Shown here one piece after another: positions 29,348 through 39,690 of a stretch of 64,000 nucleotides of DNA (its first letter is position 1; every line of letters starts with the position of its first letter). The stretch is from positions 2,480,001-2,544,000 of the forward strand of contig JAPFFF010000009.1 of assembly GCA_039105265.1 (NCBI GenBank), written 5' to 3'. The notes under the pieces were generated by a model, which worked only from the letters and a program-made list of their open reading frames with translations, searched no databases and had not been told where the DNA came from. Both the position numbers and the translations under genes were made by a program. The stretch comes from Tritrichomonas musculus (lineage: Eukaryota > Parabasalia > Tritrichomonadida > Tritrichomonadidae).

Positions 29348-31317
29348 ATGAAATTGCAATGCATGAAAATCGCAGGAAATGAATGTATAAAAACAAAATG
29401 TCGTAATAGTGGCACTTACTTCAAAATATTTTGCTGTGAACCAAATTGCAAATTTCAAATAACATACAATCGAAGAGTTTCAAACAAAAGTAAAGATGGA
29501 TATTATTTAGTTAATAAAGGAACTTGTTTAGAACACCAGGATAACTGCCCAAATTCAATCGCAAACGTGGACCAAACAAAAGATCCTAAATATCTTTCAA
29601 AACAAATTTTACCTTTATTTGAAAAAGGTTCTCCAAGTTTAAATGAAATAAAAAATACTATACAATGCTTTAATAATCAAAATTTTACTACATCAGAATT
29701 AAAATACATCAAAAAACTCGCTAAAAAACACTTTTTCAAAGGAGCGTCATCAATTTTATCTCAATTAATTGAGTTTTGTAAAAATTTGGTTTCTGTACAT
29801 AATTGGAAATTTGACATGGAATTTGTAGATGGCATGCTTGCTTCAATTATTTTATTCCCGCCTTGGTTTGAAAATTTAATAAAATACTATTACAATCCAT
29901 TAATAGTTGATGCTACTTTTTCTGCAGAAAATTAGAGGTTTATATCATGTGTTGTTGTAGATAGAGAATCAAATACGCAGGCAATAGGTTTGGTTATCAG
30001 AGGAACTGAAGATACGAAAGGATATTCAATACTTTTTTCAATTCATTTCAAAAGTGATAGGAAAAGAATCTATTGCAATAATTGCTGACATGGCGCGTTG
30101 TATAAGAAAAGCATCTAACGAATGTTTTAAAAATTTTCATTTTATATTTTGTTTTTATCATTTTAAACAAAACTTTTTGAAAAAATTTCAATTTAAACCA
30201 TCAGAACAATTGTGGTTATATTTTCAACAGTTTATGAAGGGAGAAATCTCTTACGAGATTTCTTTTCTGATCAATGGATTAAAGAAGAATCACACATTAA
30301 TTCTGATCTTAAAGGTTTTGAATACCTATGCACTGTTGCACACAATTTTTCGCCAACATTTCAAACACACAAAAGGGGAATTGTTTCATCTCAGAGAATA
30401 GAAATGCTTAATAATCTTATGAAAAAAAAAAAATGGAAATTCAGCATAAGAAATGTTAAGACAGTTTTTTAATATATCTACAAGTTGGTTTGAAAAAAGT
30501 GCCACAATTACTTATCCATCAAATCGTTTTTTAACGAATTATGCTGAAAATATACTCAATGAAATAATAAAAGTCGAATTTACATGTGAGAAATTAAATG
30601 AAACATTGCATTTCAAAAAAAGTGACACAGAATTCGGATGCTATATTGGGCACGATTTAGGAATTCCGTGTCCATATACAATAAGGTTAATTAGATACAA
30701 TGAAATTAAAAATAAAAATGATAATGAAAATTTCAATCTACTGGAAATGCCATTGTTTAATAATGAAAAATTAATAAAGTTTATTTCACCTGAATGGCGA
30801 ATATCAATAATGAAAAAAGCATTTAGTCCGTTAATAAATCGACAAAACACAGAATTTAAAATAATTCCTTTTAAGCAAGATGATATTTTAAATGATGAAA
30901 AACTAGATATATTAGAAGCAAAAATAAGATGGCTCTATAGCAATTCTTTAGTTTACAAAGGAAAAGTTGACAAACTATTAAAAGAAGCACAAGAAGAAAT
31001 TGTATTCCCTTTTTTTGAAATTAAAAAGCCAAAAGAAAAAAAACAAAAAGAGACACATGAGTTCTTTAGAAATACATAAAAAAGAAATGGAAAATGAAGA
31101 AGTAATGGAAGCTCTTTCTAAACATCTAAATGGTGATAAAATTACAAGGATTAAATTATCTGTTTTAGCAGATCAGCTGACTGAGACTAATAAATCACTT
31201 CCAAAACTAAATAAATCAGCGAGTAAAAACGAAATTATATATTGGTATAAATCAAATTGGAAATCAATTTACCAAAAATTTAGGTGTTTTTGGATGTATT
31301 GCGCCAAATGGTTCTGA
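29348..31317 (+). pseudogene. MULE transposase remnant
   Basis: Pieces in successive frames cover a MULE-type transposase. The N-terminal zinc-binding text (CIKTKCRNSG, FCCEPNCKFQITYNRR, about 29380-29480) resembles FLYWCH/GCM-like domains. LIVDATFSAEN (about 29903-29935) matches the DAT catalytic motif of the first MULE. CFKNFHFIFCFYHFKQNF (about 30120-30180) is the C..H helix of the MULE core. FGCYIGHDLGIPCPYTIRL (about 30630-30690) is a degenerate SWIM-like end. At least three interruptions (a stop at 29933-29935 and later phase shifts near 30050 and 30400-30460) separate them. The protein is not functional. Confidence 0.85.
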
Positions 31318-31433
31318 AGTTACTGATACTGAGGATGACTTATATTTAATGGAAACTGAAGATCTTTAGTATATATATCTATTTTGAATTTTTATTTTTT
31401 TTTTTTTTTTAATAAAAATTTAATTAAATCATG

Positions 31434-31524
31434 GAATTGTGATATAAAAAACCTTGCATTTTTGCAAGGAATGTCATATAAAGAAACCTTGCAAATTTGC
31501 AAGGGGCTAATTTTCTCCTCATCC
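31434..31524 (-). repeat. Right TIR of the second MULE
   Basis: The inverse partner of 29088-29178, with the same two TTGCAA palindromes. It differs by a handful of bases. Confidence 0.88.
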
Positions 31525-31610
31525 CATTTTATTCTATCAATTTCTGTTTCTCCATTCCTTTCAATATTACAAGAAAGCAACTAATCATCAAAATTTATTA
31601 CGATAATATT

Positions 31611-31889
31611 ATGTTGAAAGTTATTCATAGAAATAACTTAAATGAATTAAAAAGCAACCTTGAATGTTTGGAGGATCGTGTTAATGACTTTGAAATCCCA
31701 AAATGTGCTTACATGAATTCAGTAGCTTGTTTTGGAAAAGAATTAACCGATTATGGGTTTACAAGTTTGGACTGGAATCTTAATTTCATTTTACCAATAC
31801 TAAAATCCGAAATTGACAACAGAATTAATGAATTAACACGAGAAATTTGGGGAGTATCCCATTATGTCGAAATTACAAAAACATTTTAA
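31611..31889 (+). CDS. Small hypothetical frame (92 aa), possibly a gene fragment
   Basis: 92 residues from the ATG at 31611, with coding-like text (YMNSVACFGKELTDYGF, LDWNLNFILPILKSEID). I do not recognise it. It lies 78 bp after the target duplication of the decayed MULE. If that MULE were absent, the sequence on its two sides (28999-29087 and 31534-31583) would form an open frame spanning the target site (LELSLNDFTHFILSISVS). The MULE therefore probably entered coding or formerly coding DNA. Confidence 0.4.
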   Translation: MLKVIHRNNLNELKSNLECLEDRVNDFEIPKCAYMNSVACFGKELTDYGFTSLDWNLNFILPILKSEIDNRINELTREIWGVSHYVEITKTF

Positions 31890-32212
31890 ATAAACAATTA
31901 CTTAATTTATATTATCTACTAATTGTTCAAATATTTCTTGATTTTGATCATATCCTTCATTTTCAGCCATTTGTTTCTTATTTTTGATTATATTTAAATA
32001 TTTCTTTTTTACTCTCAAAAAGTTGTATTTGTTACTCATCCTCTCAAAAAATAAGAATTATTCCTCTTCCACTCAAAAAGTTCATTATCGTGCCTCTCTC
32101 AAATAAGTTCACTATCTCATACATACGATCTTAGTATAACACCCTATAATCAATGGCTGAGGACAAAAACTAAAAATTGAATAAGGACAACATAATTTAG
32201 TCCAAGGGGATA
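31890..32212. other. Non-coding spacer with CTCTCAAAAA repeats
   Basis: The phrase CTCTCAAAAA(G/A)TTG or a close variant recurs at about 32014, 32040, 32072 and 32094, and again near 32327. No gene is seen. It leads into the GC-rich cassette. Confidence 0.4.
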
Positions 32213-32273
32213 AGTAGTATATACTAGTCGGTTTCCGCGGGGCATGGCTCCCCACGCGTCAACACGAACTAGT
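32213..32273 (-). repeat. GC-rich hairpin cassette, copy 1 (shortened)
   Basis: AGTAGTATATACTAGT is followed by a 39-bp GC-rich core (32229-32267) and only the first six bases of the expected inverse arm, then an A-tract. The core is the exact inverse of the one at 34451-34489. Confidence 0.85.
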
Positions 32274-32654
32274 TAAAAAAAAAAAAAAAAATAGAGTAGC
32301 TGCAACGAAATTTTTTGGACAAGCCCTCTCAAAAAGTGGACTGTCAAATTGATTTTTCTCATTGGTAAGAAGGTTTTATGATTTTATAATAACATAATAT
32401 AAAACTTTATTTTGAGCGTTTGCACTTTTTAAATAAAAGATTAAAATTCCTATGAAAAATGTAAAAATTCACGATGCTAAAAATGTGCATGCGGTCATCC
32501 TTTATTTGGTAAAAATATTAAATTAATTATAAATAAATAAATATCAAATATATGAGAATAATTCCTTGGTCGCGTTAAGCTAAATTTTAATTCTATTCAT
32601 GAAAAAATGTGAAAAATTTTGTAACAAAACAAAAAATGGAATTCTTTCTTTTTA

Positions 32655-32986
32655 AGGGACCACTATCATATTTTTTTGTAAACATTTCAATATTGAGAAA
32701 ACTCATAGAAAAGAAAATTCAATAGTTGTTATCTCGGAAAAAGTTTAAAACTTTAAAATTTCACCATTCCGATCATTTTTGTAAAATTTTTACTCCTTTC
32801 AACTTTTAAATTTTTATTGAAAAAAGGGAATAGGCTTAAAAAAAGAATAGAAATAAATGATATGTAATTTATATAATTTATATATACCAAAATATAGCAA
32901 AAATACTCAAGAAATAATTTTTTTTAAGTCAATTAATTTTGTGATAACTCATAGAATTTTTAACATAGAATTTGATAGTGGTCCCT
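32655..32986. mobile_element. MITE, family with AGGGACCACTATCA ends
   Basis: 332 bp with inverted ends AGGGACCACTATCA / TGATAGTGGTCCCT. Both ends are flanked by TA (32653-32654 and 32987-32988), as expected for Tc1/mariner-type insertion. It is non-coding. An inner pair of AACTCATAGAA words also occurs inside in direct orientation. Confidence 0.8.
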
Positions 32987-33233
32987 TAAAATATTTTTTT
33001 GAATTGGATTTGAATTATTAAATGAAAGATTTCCAACTTAGTGAATCTGCAAGTTCTTAACTATCCCATGAATCCAGCTTTCAACCCAAAGAAATCCAAA
33101 AATAATCAATCCAAATTCATATTATAATTATCTATAAAATTTGAATTAATATCATGATTAATCATTTTTACATATTTTAAAATATTTTTCAGTCTATTAT
33201 AAAAAGGATCCTTTCATTGGAACCTTGCTTTTA

Positions 33234-33452
33234 AGGTACAAATCCAGTACGTTATTATTTGAATAGTTGCATGTCTCTGAAAAAGTTTAAATTGACTAGG
33301 TTTGTTTTTGACACTTATTTTACAATTTAAATAAACATTATGACATGTTATATGAAATGGATGAAAATAATCGTTTTTTATTTAACATGTCATCTTATTC
33401 TTTGAGAATGTCAAAAAAAATTGCGGTTACTAAACGTACTGGATTTGTACCT
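33234..33452. mobile_element. MITE, family with AGGTACAAATCC ends
   Basis: 219 bp with ~20-bp inverted ends AGGTACAAATCCAGTACGTT / AACGTACTGGATTTGTACCT, flanked on both sides by TA (33232-33233 and 33453-33454). The interior has a second inverse pair (CATTATGACATGTTAT, TTTAACATGTCATC). It is non-coding. Confidence 0.8.
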
Positions 33453-33691
33453 TAATAAAAAAAAATACTAATAACAAACAAAAAAGTTTACAATTTATAA
33501 TTATTTAGCATGCACTATATTAAATATCAATAAACAACTCATTGCAACATATATTTTATTATTTACTTTCCGAAATAACTGATAAAAATTTTGAAAAAAA
33601 TATAATTTTCATATCACATTTCAAAAAAAATACGATCATGTTTTGAATTTGTTGCATCTACTCTAAAAAAATAAAAAAAAAAAAAAAAAAA

Positions 33692-34266
33692 GGGAGATAT
33701 TTTTTGCCCCCAATCTCTTTTGACCCCAACGGTTAAGGTCAATATTGACCCTGTATCGTACTTCAGAAAAAATCGGCGAGAACTTTTTTGCTCTTTTGCG
33801 AAAAAAACCATGAGTAGCTACTCACGCTTTTTTCGCTAAATTTTTTTTTTTTACAAATAATGCTAATTATATATTTTTGAAAAGATTAGTAAACATTTAT
33901 TGTTATTTATAACATCATAGGCCCGAATATGTGAAGAAAATCTTATATATTTTTTTATAAAGAGATATCTATAATATTATTGATTAATATTTTTTTTACC
34001 AAAAAAAGAAAAAAATGGTTTAATAATTACTACAATGAGATGCTAATTACGAATAACTTACTCGGGATGGAAGAAATTTTATCTAGAGCTGCTTTTTAAT
34101 AAAAATAATTTTTTTGAAATTTTCGTATAAAAAGCGTGAGCTACTCATGGCTTTTTTCGCAAAAGTGCAAAAAAGTTCTAGCCGATTTTTTCTGAAGTAC
34201 GATACAGGGTCAATATTGACCTTAACCGTTGGGGTCAAAAGAGATTGGGGGCAAAAAATATCTCCC
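33692..34266. mobile_element. MITE with ~140-bp TIRs inserted in an A-tract
   Basis: 575 bp. The TIRs (33692-33832 and 34131-34266) run from GGGAGATATTTTTTGCCCCC to the CATGAGTAGCTACTCA palindrome and are highly similar. Both flanks are A-runs, so a 9-bp duplication of A would be invisible. Long TIRs that start with GG are MULE-like. It has no coding capacity; open frames within it are just the TIRs. Confidence 0.8.
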
Positions 34267-34318
34267 AAAAAAAAAAAATTAAAAAAAAATATTTTTTCTC
34301 CATGATGGTTCTCACTAC

Positions 34319-34399
34319 TGCCCACCATTTATGAAACGGCACAGGTACCCCACACACCCACCTCAATGCCCACCATCTATGAAACGGCACAGGTACCTG
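34319..34399. repeat. GC-rich 48-bp direct repeat
   Basis: TGCCCACCATTTATGAAACG at 34319 recurs as TGCCCACCATCTATGAAACG at 34367. Each is followed by GCACAGGTACC, giving a period of 48 bp. The stretch 34300-34435 is far more GC rich than its surroundings and directly precedes the GC-rich cassette. Its function is unknown. Confidence 0.75.
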
Positions 34400-34434
34400 C
34401 CCCGAGAATCTCGTACATATCCCTACTCATGATA

Positions 34435-34505
34435 AGTAGTATATACTAGTTCGTGTTGACGCGTGGGGAGCCATGCCCCGCGGAAACCGACTAGTATATA
34501 CTACT
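34435..34505 (+). repeat. GC-rich hairpin cassette, copy 2 (complete, 71 bp)
   Basis: Arms AGTAGTATATACTAGT (34435-34450) and ACTAGTATATACTACT (34490-34505) are perfect inverse copies of each other and each is nearly palindromic. The 39-bp core between them holds a strong hairpin: CGC-G-T-GGGG, loop AGCCATG, CCCC-GCG. It matches no RNA gene I know. Copy 1 lies 2.2 kb upstream in inverse orientation. Confidence 0.85.
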
Positions 34506-34808
34506 GGATATGAGATGTCTGTTTAAAAATTTGAAACATAGAAAGTTTTGTGTATTTGCCGGGGTTTTGGGGCGTGGTCGAAAATAGACCAATATATAGT
34601 AGTTCTGAGTTCATTATTAGATAGATCTCACCTAAATTATATGAAAAACCCAAATTTTTATAAAGAAAATCACTGTTTTTGTATATCTTTAAAAGAAAAA
34701 ATATAGAGAAATTTGAGAAATTTCGAAAAATTATTAAAAAATACGTTTTTATTTTATTTCAATTTCTAAATAACCAAACATTTTCATAAAGTGACTCGTC
34801 CTGTTATA

Positions 34809-34962
34809 AAGTCGGATTCAAAATACTTGGGACAACATTCAATTTTTTTCAATGTTTCTCAGAAAAAAAATCATTCAGCTTGGGACAAATTGACCTAAAA
34901 GATTTATAAATTTGACCTTATCGTTTTCAAAAAGTTTGTCCCAAGCCTTTTGAATCCGACTT
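34809..34962. mobile_element. MITE, family with AAGTCGGATTC ends
   Basis: 154 bp with ~27-bp inverted ends: AAGTCGGATTCAAAATACTT followed by GGGACAA at the left, and the inverse with two changes at the right. TA flanks lie at 34807-34808 and 34963-34964. A third CTTGGGACAAATT word lies inside. It is non-coding. Confidence 0.8.
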
Positions 34963-35058
34963 TATTTGGCCAACGATAGAAGGTGAAAATAGACCTTTAA
35001 CCGTCCGATCAATTCCGTTTCCGGTCAAATCCGATTTCCAAAAAAAAAAAAAAAAAAA

Positions 35059-35260
35059 GGGAGATATTTTTTCCCCAATCTCTTTTGACCCCAACGGTTA
35101 AGGTCAATATTGACCCTGTATCATACTTCTGAAAAAATCGGCTAGAACTTTTTTGCACTTTTGTGAAAAATACCATGAGTAGCTATAACGATTTTTTAAC
35201 TAAATTTTAATTTTATACAAATAATTCCTATTGTATAATATTATTTATAACATCATTAGA
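35059..35260. repeat. Diverged partial copy of the 33692-34266 MITE
   Basis: The left TIR (GGGAGATATTTTTTCCCCAA onward) and some interior text (ACAAATAAT, TTATTTATAACATCAT) match the element at 33692 in direct orientation, with several changes. The inverse right end is not seen. As in the other copy, an A-run (20 bases) directly precedes the GGGAG terminus. Confidence 0.7.
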
Positions 35261-35996
35261 ATTTATTTATATCAATTAAAAAATGCGATTTCATATTTTA
35301 TCGGAAATAACGTATTTAGTTTCCTAGGTTCTTGTATACCAAAAAAATCTAAATAGGATTGATGGAAAAACATAAACTACTTTTAATGAATTTGTTATTG
35401 CAGAAAAATTGATCAAAATTAAATATATTTTTGCTTTAAATACTTCAACTCTTATTAATAGTGTCCAATATATCATATATGTGAGGTAAAGTTAAATTAT
35501 AATTGGCTAATCACGATAATTCTGAATATTGAATCAGATAAAAAGCCAAAGCAAAATGTTTAAAAGTGCATTATTTTATAAAAGCGCATTAAAATGTATT
35601 AAAACTAATTTAAATCAAATTCATTTTATTTTGGTTGAAAAAAAGTTGATTTTTATAAAAAAAGACGTTAAAAACACTTCATTGTAATAACTCTTCAGAA
35701 TCATTCAATTTACTTTTCAAACAAATATTTGGCGCCATGCTTGATTAAAATATGCGAGATTTTTAACCATATTCTAATCAAGCAGATTTGTTTTAAAAAA
35801 TGAAATAATCGGGAGGTAAAAAAATTACCATTTTTTTTTCCAATTATTATATTCAAAAAATTAAATCATAACCGAAGTTATCATTTTGAATGCTTTTTTT
35901 ACATTTCAAAAAAATAATCATTTTTTTTTTGTAGGAACTACTATTAATTCCATTTTAAAACAATATATATTTCAAAAGAAACATATTTCTTGATTA
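35261..35996. other. Gene-free AT-rich stretch
   Basis: No genes are seen. An inverted pair, GCTTGATTAAAATATG near 35738 and CATATTCTAATCAAGC near 35770, could form a hairpin. Confidence 0.4.
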
Positions 35997-37308
35997 CCCT
36001 GATCTCGGATAAAATGAGAAAGTTAACGTATTTTTTTTTTAATAAAAAATCGTTATTAAAAAATGGTGAAATTTAGGTGAATTTTTGACCTTATAATAAA
36101 ATAAAAACTTAATTGGCTTAAAAAAAAGAAAACGGATGAGAATGACTAAATACAAATATGGCTAATATAATTCATATGCATTAGTGTTTATATATAAAAG
36201 ATATAAAGAAAAAATAAAGATGCTAAAAACAATATTATTTTAATATCTTAAAACATAATTGAAGATAAGGTAAAACTGATATTTAATAATCTTAGTATTC
36301 ATGAACCTTCTCTTTTGGATAGGTTATTAAAGAATTGATTTTTTTTTGGAAATAATATTCTGCTGCAATTGGCAGATTATAAAATGTTACTGGTCGTATA
36401 TGGAGAATTTTCCATCTATGTTAGTAATACTTCCCATATATTGTATTTAAATCGCTTGATTAAATAATTTTGTAAAAAAATTTCCAAAAATATCATCTTA
36501 TTTGAGATTTTTCTTAGAAAGTAAAAAGATATGAGAAATCGCTTTGGCAATAATATAAACAATACATTTGATAGATTTAAAAGAGCTATATATAATTCTT
36601 TGTAATTTTTTCTAATTCATCACCTTAGAATATTATATGCATCAAGTGAAAACTGATTGGAATATTATAGCGCAATTAAGTAATTATGAGGAAAAAATAG
36701 TATTTTTGCTGATTAAGTGTGTCCATAATAGAAAAATAATTCTTCAATTTAAGATTTGGTATTGGTACGAGAATTATAAATATTGATAAATTTGTGTATC
36801 ATATCTTTGATATTGGTCAATCAAATAACAAATAATATGAAGATAAGTGGTAAACCAATTCGTTTATTATATGTTGTTGATATTAATAAACGGATTGTGG
36901 TATTTGAACTTTTTGAGTGAGAGCATCGGTCACTCAAACTTTTTGTTAACAAAAATAAAGATGATTTAAAATCATGTAAAATTTTGAACAAAAGTTAGAT
37001 ATGCTATGATCGATTGTTAAAATATAAGAGATAGCACTATTTTGTTATATTATAATAACATTTGGATAAGTTGATGAGAGTTTTGTAATAAATAATCTAA
37101 GTGAGAGCCTTTTGAGGAAGATCAATGGATTCATATTAATTTTTTTGTGCTTTGGACTCTTTTATGAGATTGATTGAGATAATATAATGTATATATAATC
37201 ATATGGAGCAACATTCATATCTAATAGCAAGATGATTATTATATTATTAGAGAATCTTAGATCAATGAAAAAGAATCGTTATTGTTAGGAAGTGATGTAT
37301 TGTTGTTG
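35997..37308. other. Left arm of the outer element, non-coding
   Basis: About 1.3 kb of AT-rich DNA with no convincing frame. Toward the right end isolated words such as GAATCGTTATTGTTAGGAAG announce the minisatellite. Confidence 0.45.
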
Positions 37309-38820
37309 GAAGGGAATCGACGCAGCAGGAAGAGAATCGTTGTTGTTTGGAAGAGAATCGTTGTTGTTTGGAAGAGAATCGTTGTTGTTTGGAAGAGAAT
37401 CGTTGTTGTTTGGAAGAGAATCGTTGTTGTTTGTAAGAGAATCGACGCTGCAGGAAGAGAATCGTTGTTGTTTGGAAGAGAATCGTTGTTGTTTGGAAGA
37501 GAATCGTTGTTGTTTGGAAGAGAATCGATGCTGCATGGAAGAGAATCGATGCTGCTTGGAAGAGAATCGTTGTTGTTTGGAAGAGAATCGTTGTTGTTTG
37601 GAAGAGAATCGTTGTTGTTTGGAAGAGAATCGATGCTGCTTGGAAGAGAATCGATGCTGCTTGGAAGAGAATCGTTGTTGTTTGGAAGAGAATCGACGCT
37701 GCAGGAAGAGAATCGTTGTTGTTTGGAAGAGAATCGACGCTGCAGGAAGAGAATCGTTGTTGTTTGGAAGAGAATCGTTGTTGTTTGGAAGAGAATCGTT
37801 GTTGTTTGGAAGAGAATCGATGCTGCTTGGAAGAGAATCGATGCTGCTTGGAAGAGAATCGTTGTTGTTTGGAAGAGAATCGACGCTGCAGGAAGAGAAT
37901 CGTTGTTGTTTGGAAGAGAATCGACGCTGCAGGAAGAGAATCGTTGTTGTTTGGGAGAGAATCGTTGTTGTTAAGAAGAGAATCGATGCTGCTTGGAAGA
38001 GAATCGATGCTGCTTGGAAGAGAATCGATGCTGCTTGGAAGAGAATCGTTGTTGTTTGGAAGAGAATCGATGTTGTTAAGAAGAGAATCGTTGTTGTTTG
38101 GAAGAGAATCGTTGTTGTTTGGAAGAGAATCGATGCTGCTTGGAAGAGAATCGATGCTGCTTGGAAGAGAATCGTTGTTGTTTGGAAGAGAATCGACGCT
38201 GCAGGAAGAGAATCGTTGTTGTTTGGAAGAGAATCGACGCTGCAGGAAGAGAATCGTTGTTGTTTGGGAGAGAATCGTTGTTGTTTGGAAGAGAATCGAT
38301 GCTGCTTGGAAGAGAATCGATGCTGCTTGGAAGAGAATCGATGCTGCTTGGAAGAGAATCGTTGTTGTTTGGAAGAGAATCGATGTTGTTAAGAAGAGAA
38401 TCGTTGTTGTTTGGAAGAGAATCGTTGTTGTTTGGAAGAGAATCGATGCTGCTTGGAAGAGAATCGATGCTGCTTGGAAGAGAATCGTTGTTGTTTGGAA
38501 GAGAATCGACGCTGCAGGAAGAGAATCGTTGTTGTTTGGAAGAGAATCGACGCTGCAGGAAGAGAATCGTTGTTGTTTGGGAGAGAATCGTTGTTGTTAA
38601 GAAGAGAATCGATGCTGCTTGGAAGAGAATCGATGCTGCTTGGAAGAGAATCGACGCTGCAGGAAGAGAATCGTTGTTGTTTGGGAGAGAATCGTTGTTG
38701 TTAAGAAGAGAATCGTTGTTGTTAAGAAGAGAATCGTTGTTGTTTGGGAGAGAATCGATGCTACTGGAAGAGAATCGATGTTGTTTGGAAGAGAATCGAT
38801 AATGTTAGTATAAAATTATT
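37309..38820 (+). repeat. 21/20-bp minisatellite with 313-bp higher-order period
   Basis: About 72 units of GGAAGAGAATCG plus a 9- or 8-base variable part. The main types are TTGTTGTTT, ATGCTGCTT, ACGCTGCA (20-bp unit), TTGTTGTTAA and ATGTTGTTAA. Types follow an order that itself repeats every 15 units: landmark ATGTTGTTAA units start at 38070 and 38383, exactly 313 bp apart, and a third period begins before the array decays. All three forward frames are open for hundreds of bases, giving repeats such as GRESLLF, EENRCCL and KRIVVVW. Because the 20-bp units shift frame, no single protein is conserved. I consider it non-coding. Confidence 0.93.
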
Positions 38821-39430
38821 GTTGTTGGAAGAGAGTTTTTGGGAAAAATTACTGATCTATCGCAGATCTTTGTTGAATATCTATAATATTTGGCAGAGAT
38901 TGTGTGAACTCTGTTGAACTTTCTACAGAAAAATTACCCATGTTTTCACCTTTGACTATGAGTTTTCCACTTTTCTTAGGTTTATTCAATTCATGTCACT
39001 TCATCTTTTTTTGATATAATTTCATGAAGATAATGAAATTAAGTTAAAAGTGAATTGACATTTCTTTTTTCATGAATTATTTGGTTATTTTTAAATTTTG
39101 GTAAAATTAAAAGGGAATATTATTTTTATCAATATATATTTAAACTAAAAATCATATAAATTTATAATTTTAATTGGATGAAATAAAGATAATTGAAAAT
39201 ATATTTATTTAGAATGATAATATTTGAATATTTGAAAGATGATATTCAAATTTTATCTTTCAAATTCAATAGGGATTATCAATTAGATGAAGGCCAAAGG
39301 ATCAGACAAAATTCTGTTAAATTGAGCTAATAGTAATAGATTGCAATAGAAATCGTATTTTCACGGTAAAAAAGTGATACTTTTAACAAGGTAAAAAAGT
39401 ACCAAATATAAATTTATTTTTATGATCTAA

Positions 39431-39690
39431 TGAATTCAAAACAAACGAAGAACATCTTCATACTAAATGTACATTAATACACAAATGTATTTTACTATTT
39501 GATTTCAAAAAATTATGTTTAAGTGATGAATTATCTAACAATTTAAAATTTTTAAATTTAAAACTCAAAGCAAACGAAGATCATCTTCATACTGAATGTA
39601 CATCAATACACAAATTTATTTTACTTTTTGATTTCACAAAAATTTTCCGGTGATGAATTATCTAATAATTTAAAATTTTTGAATTTAGAA
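39431..39690. repeat. 131-bp imperfect tandem duplication
   Basis: The block with AAACGAAGAACATCTTCATA at 39441 recurs from 39572 with about 12% changes. It ends in ATTTAAAATTTTTAAATTTA-like text both times. It lies in the 5' non-coding part of the inner transposon and could hold transposase sites or promoter elements. Confidence 0.75.

Larger units (their letters stand above)
29088..31524 (+). mobile_element. Decayed second Mutator-like transposon
   Basis: 2,437 bp, bounded by a perfect 9-bp target duplication CATTTTATT (29079-29087 and 31525-31533) and 91-bp TIRs that begin GGATGAGGAGAAAATTAGCC. It encodes one transposase-like region that is no longer in a single frame. It is a different family from the 11-14.8 kb element: the TIRs are shorter and unrelated and the transposase has diverged. 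The TIR pair still matches with few differences, so the insertion is not very old even though the gene is broken. Confidence 0.9.

Noticed and set aside
33614-34328. Short frames of 63-81 codons on both strands
   Set aside because: They are the MITE TIRs read in different directions; their translations are mirror duplicates.
37282-38802. Arginine/glutamate/cysteine repeat proteins in the minisatellite
   Set aside because: All forward frames are open because the unit lacks stops, and 20-bp units shift phase, so no frame is maintained. No gene signals are seen.
37309-38820. CRISPR-like array
   Set aside because: Units are contiguous 20-21-bp repeats without unique spacers, and the genome is eukaryotic.
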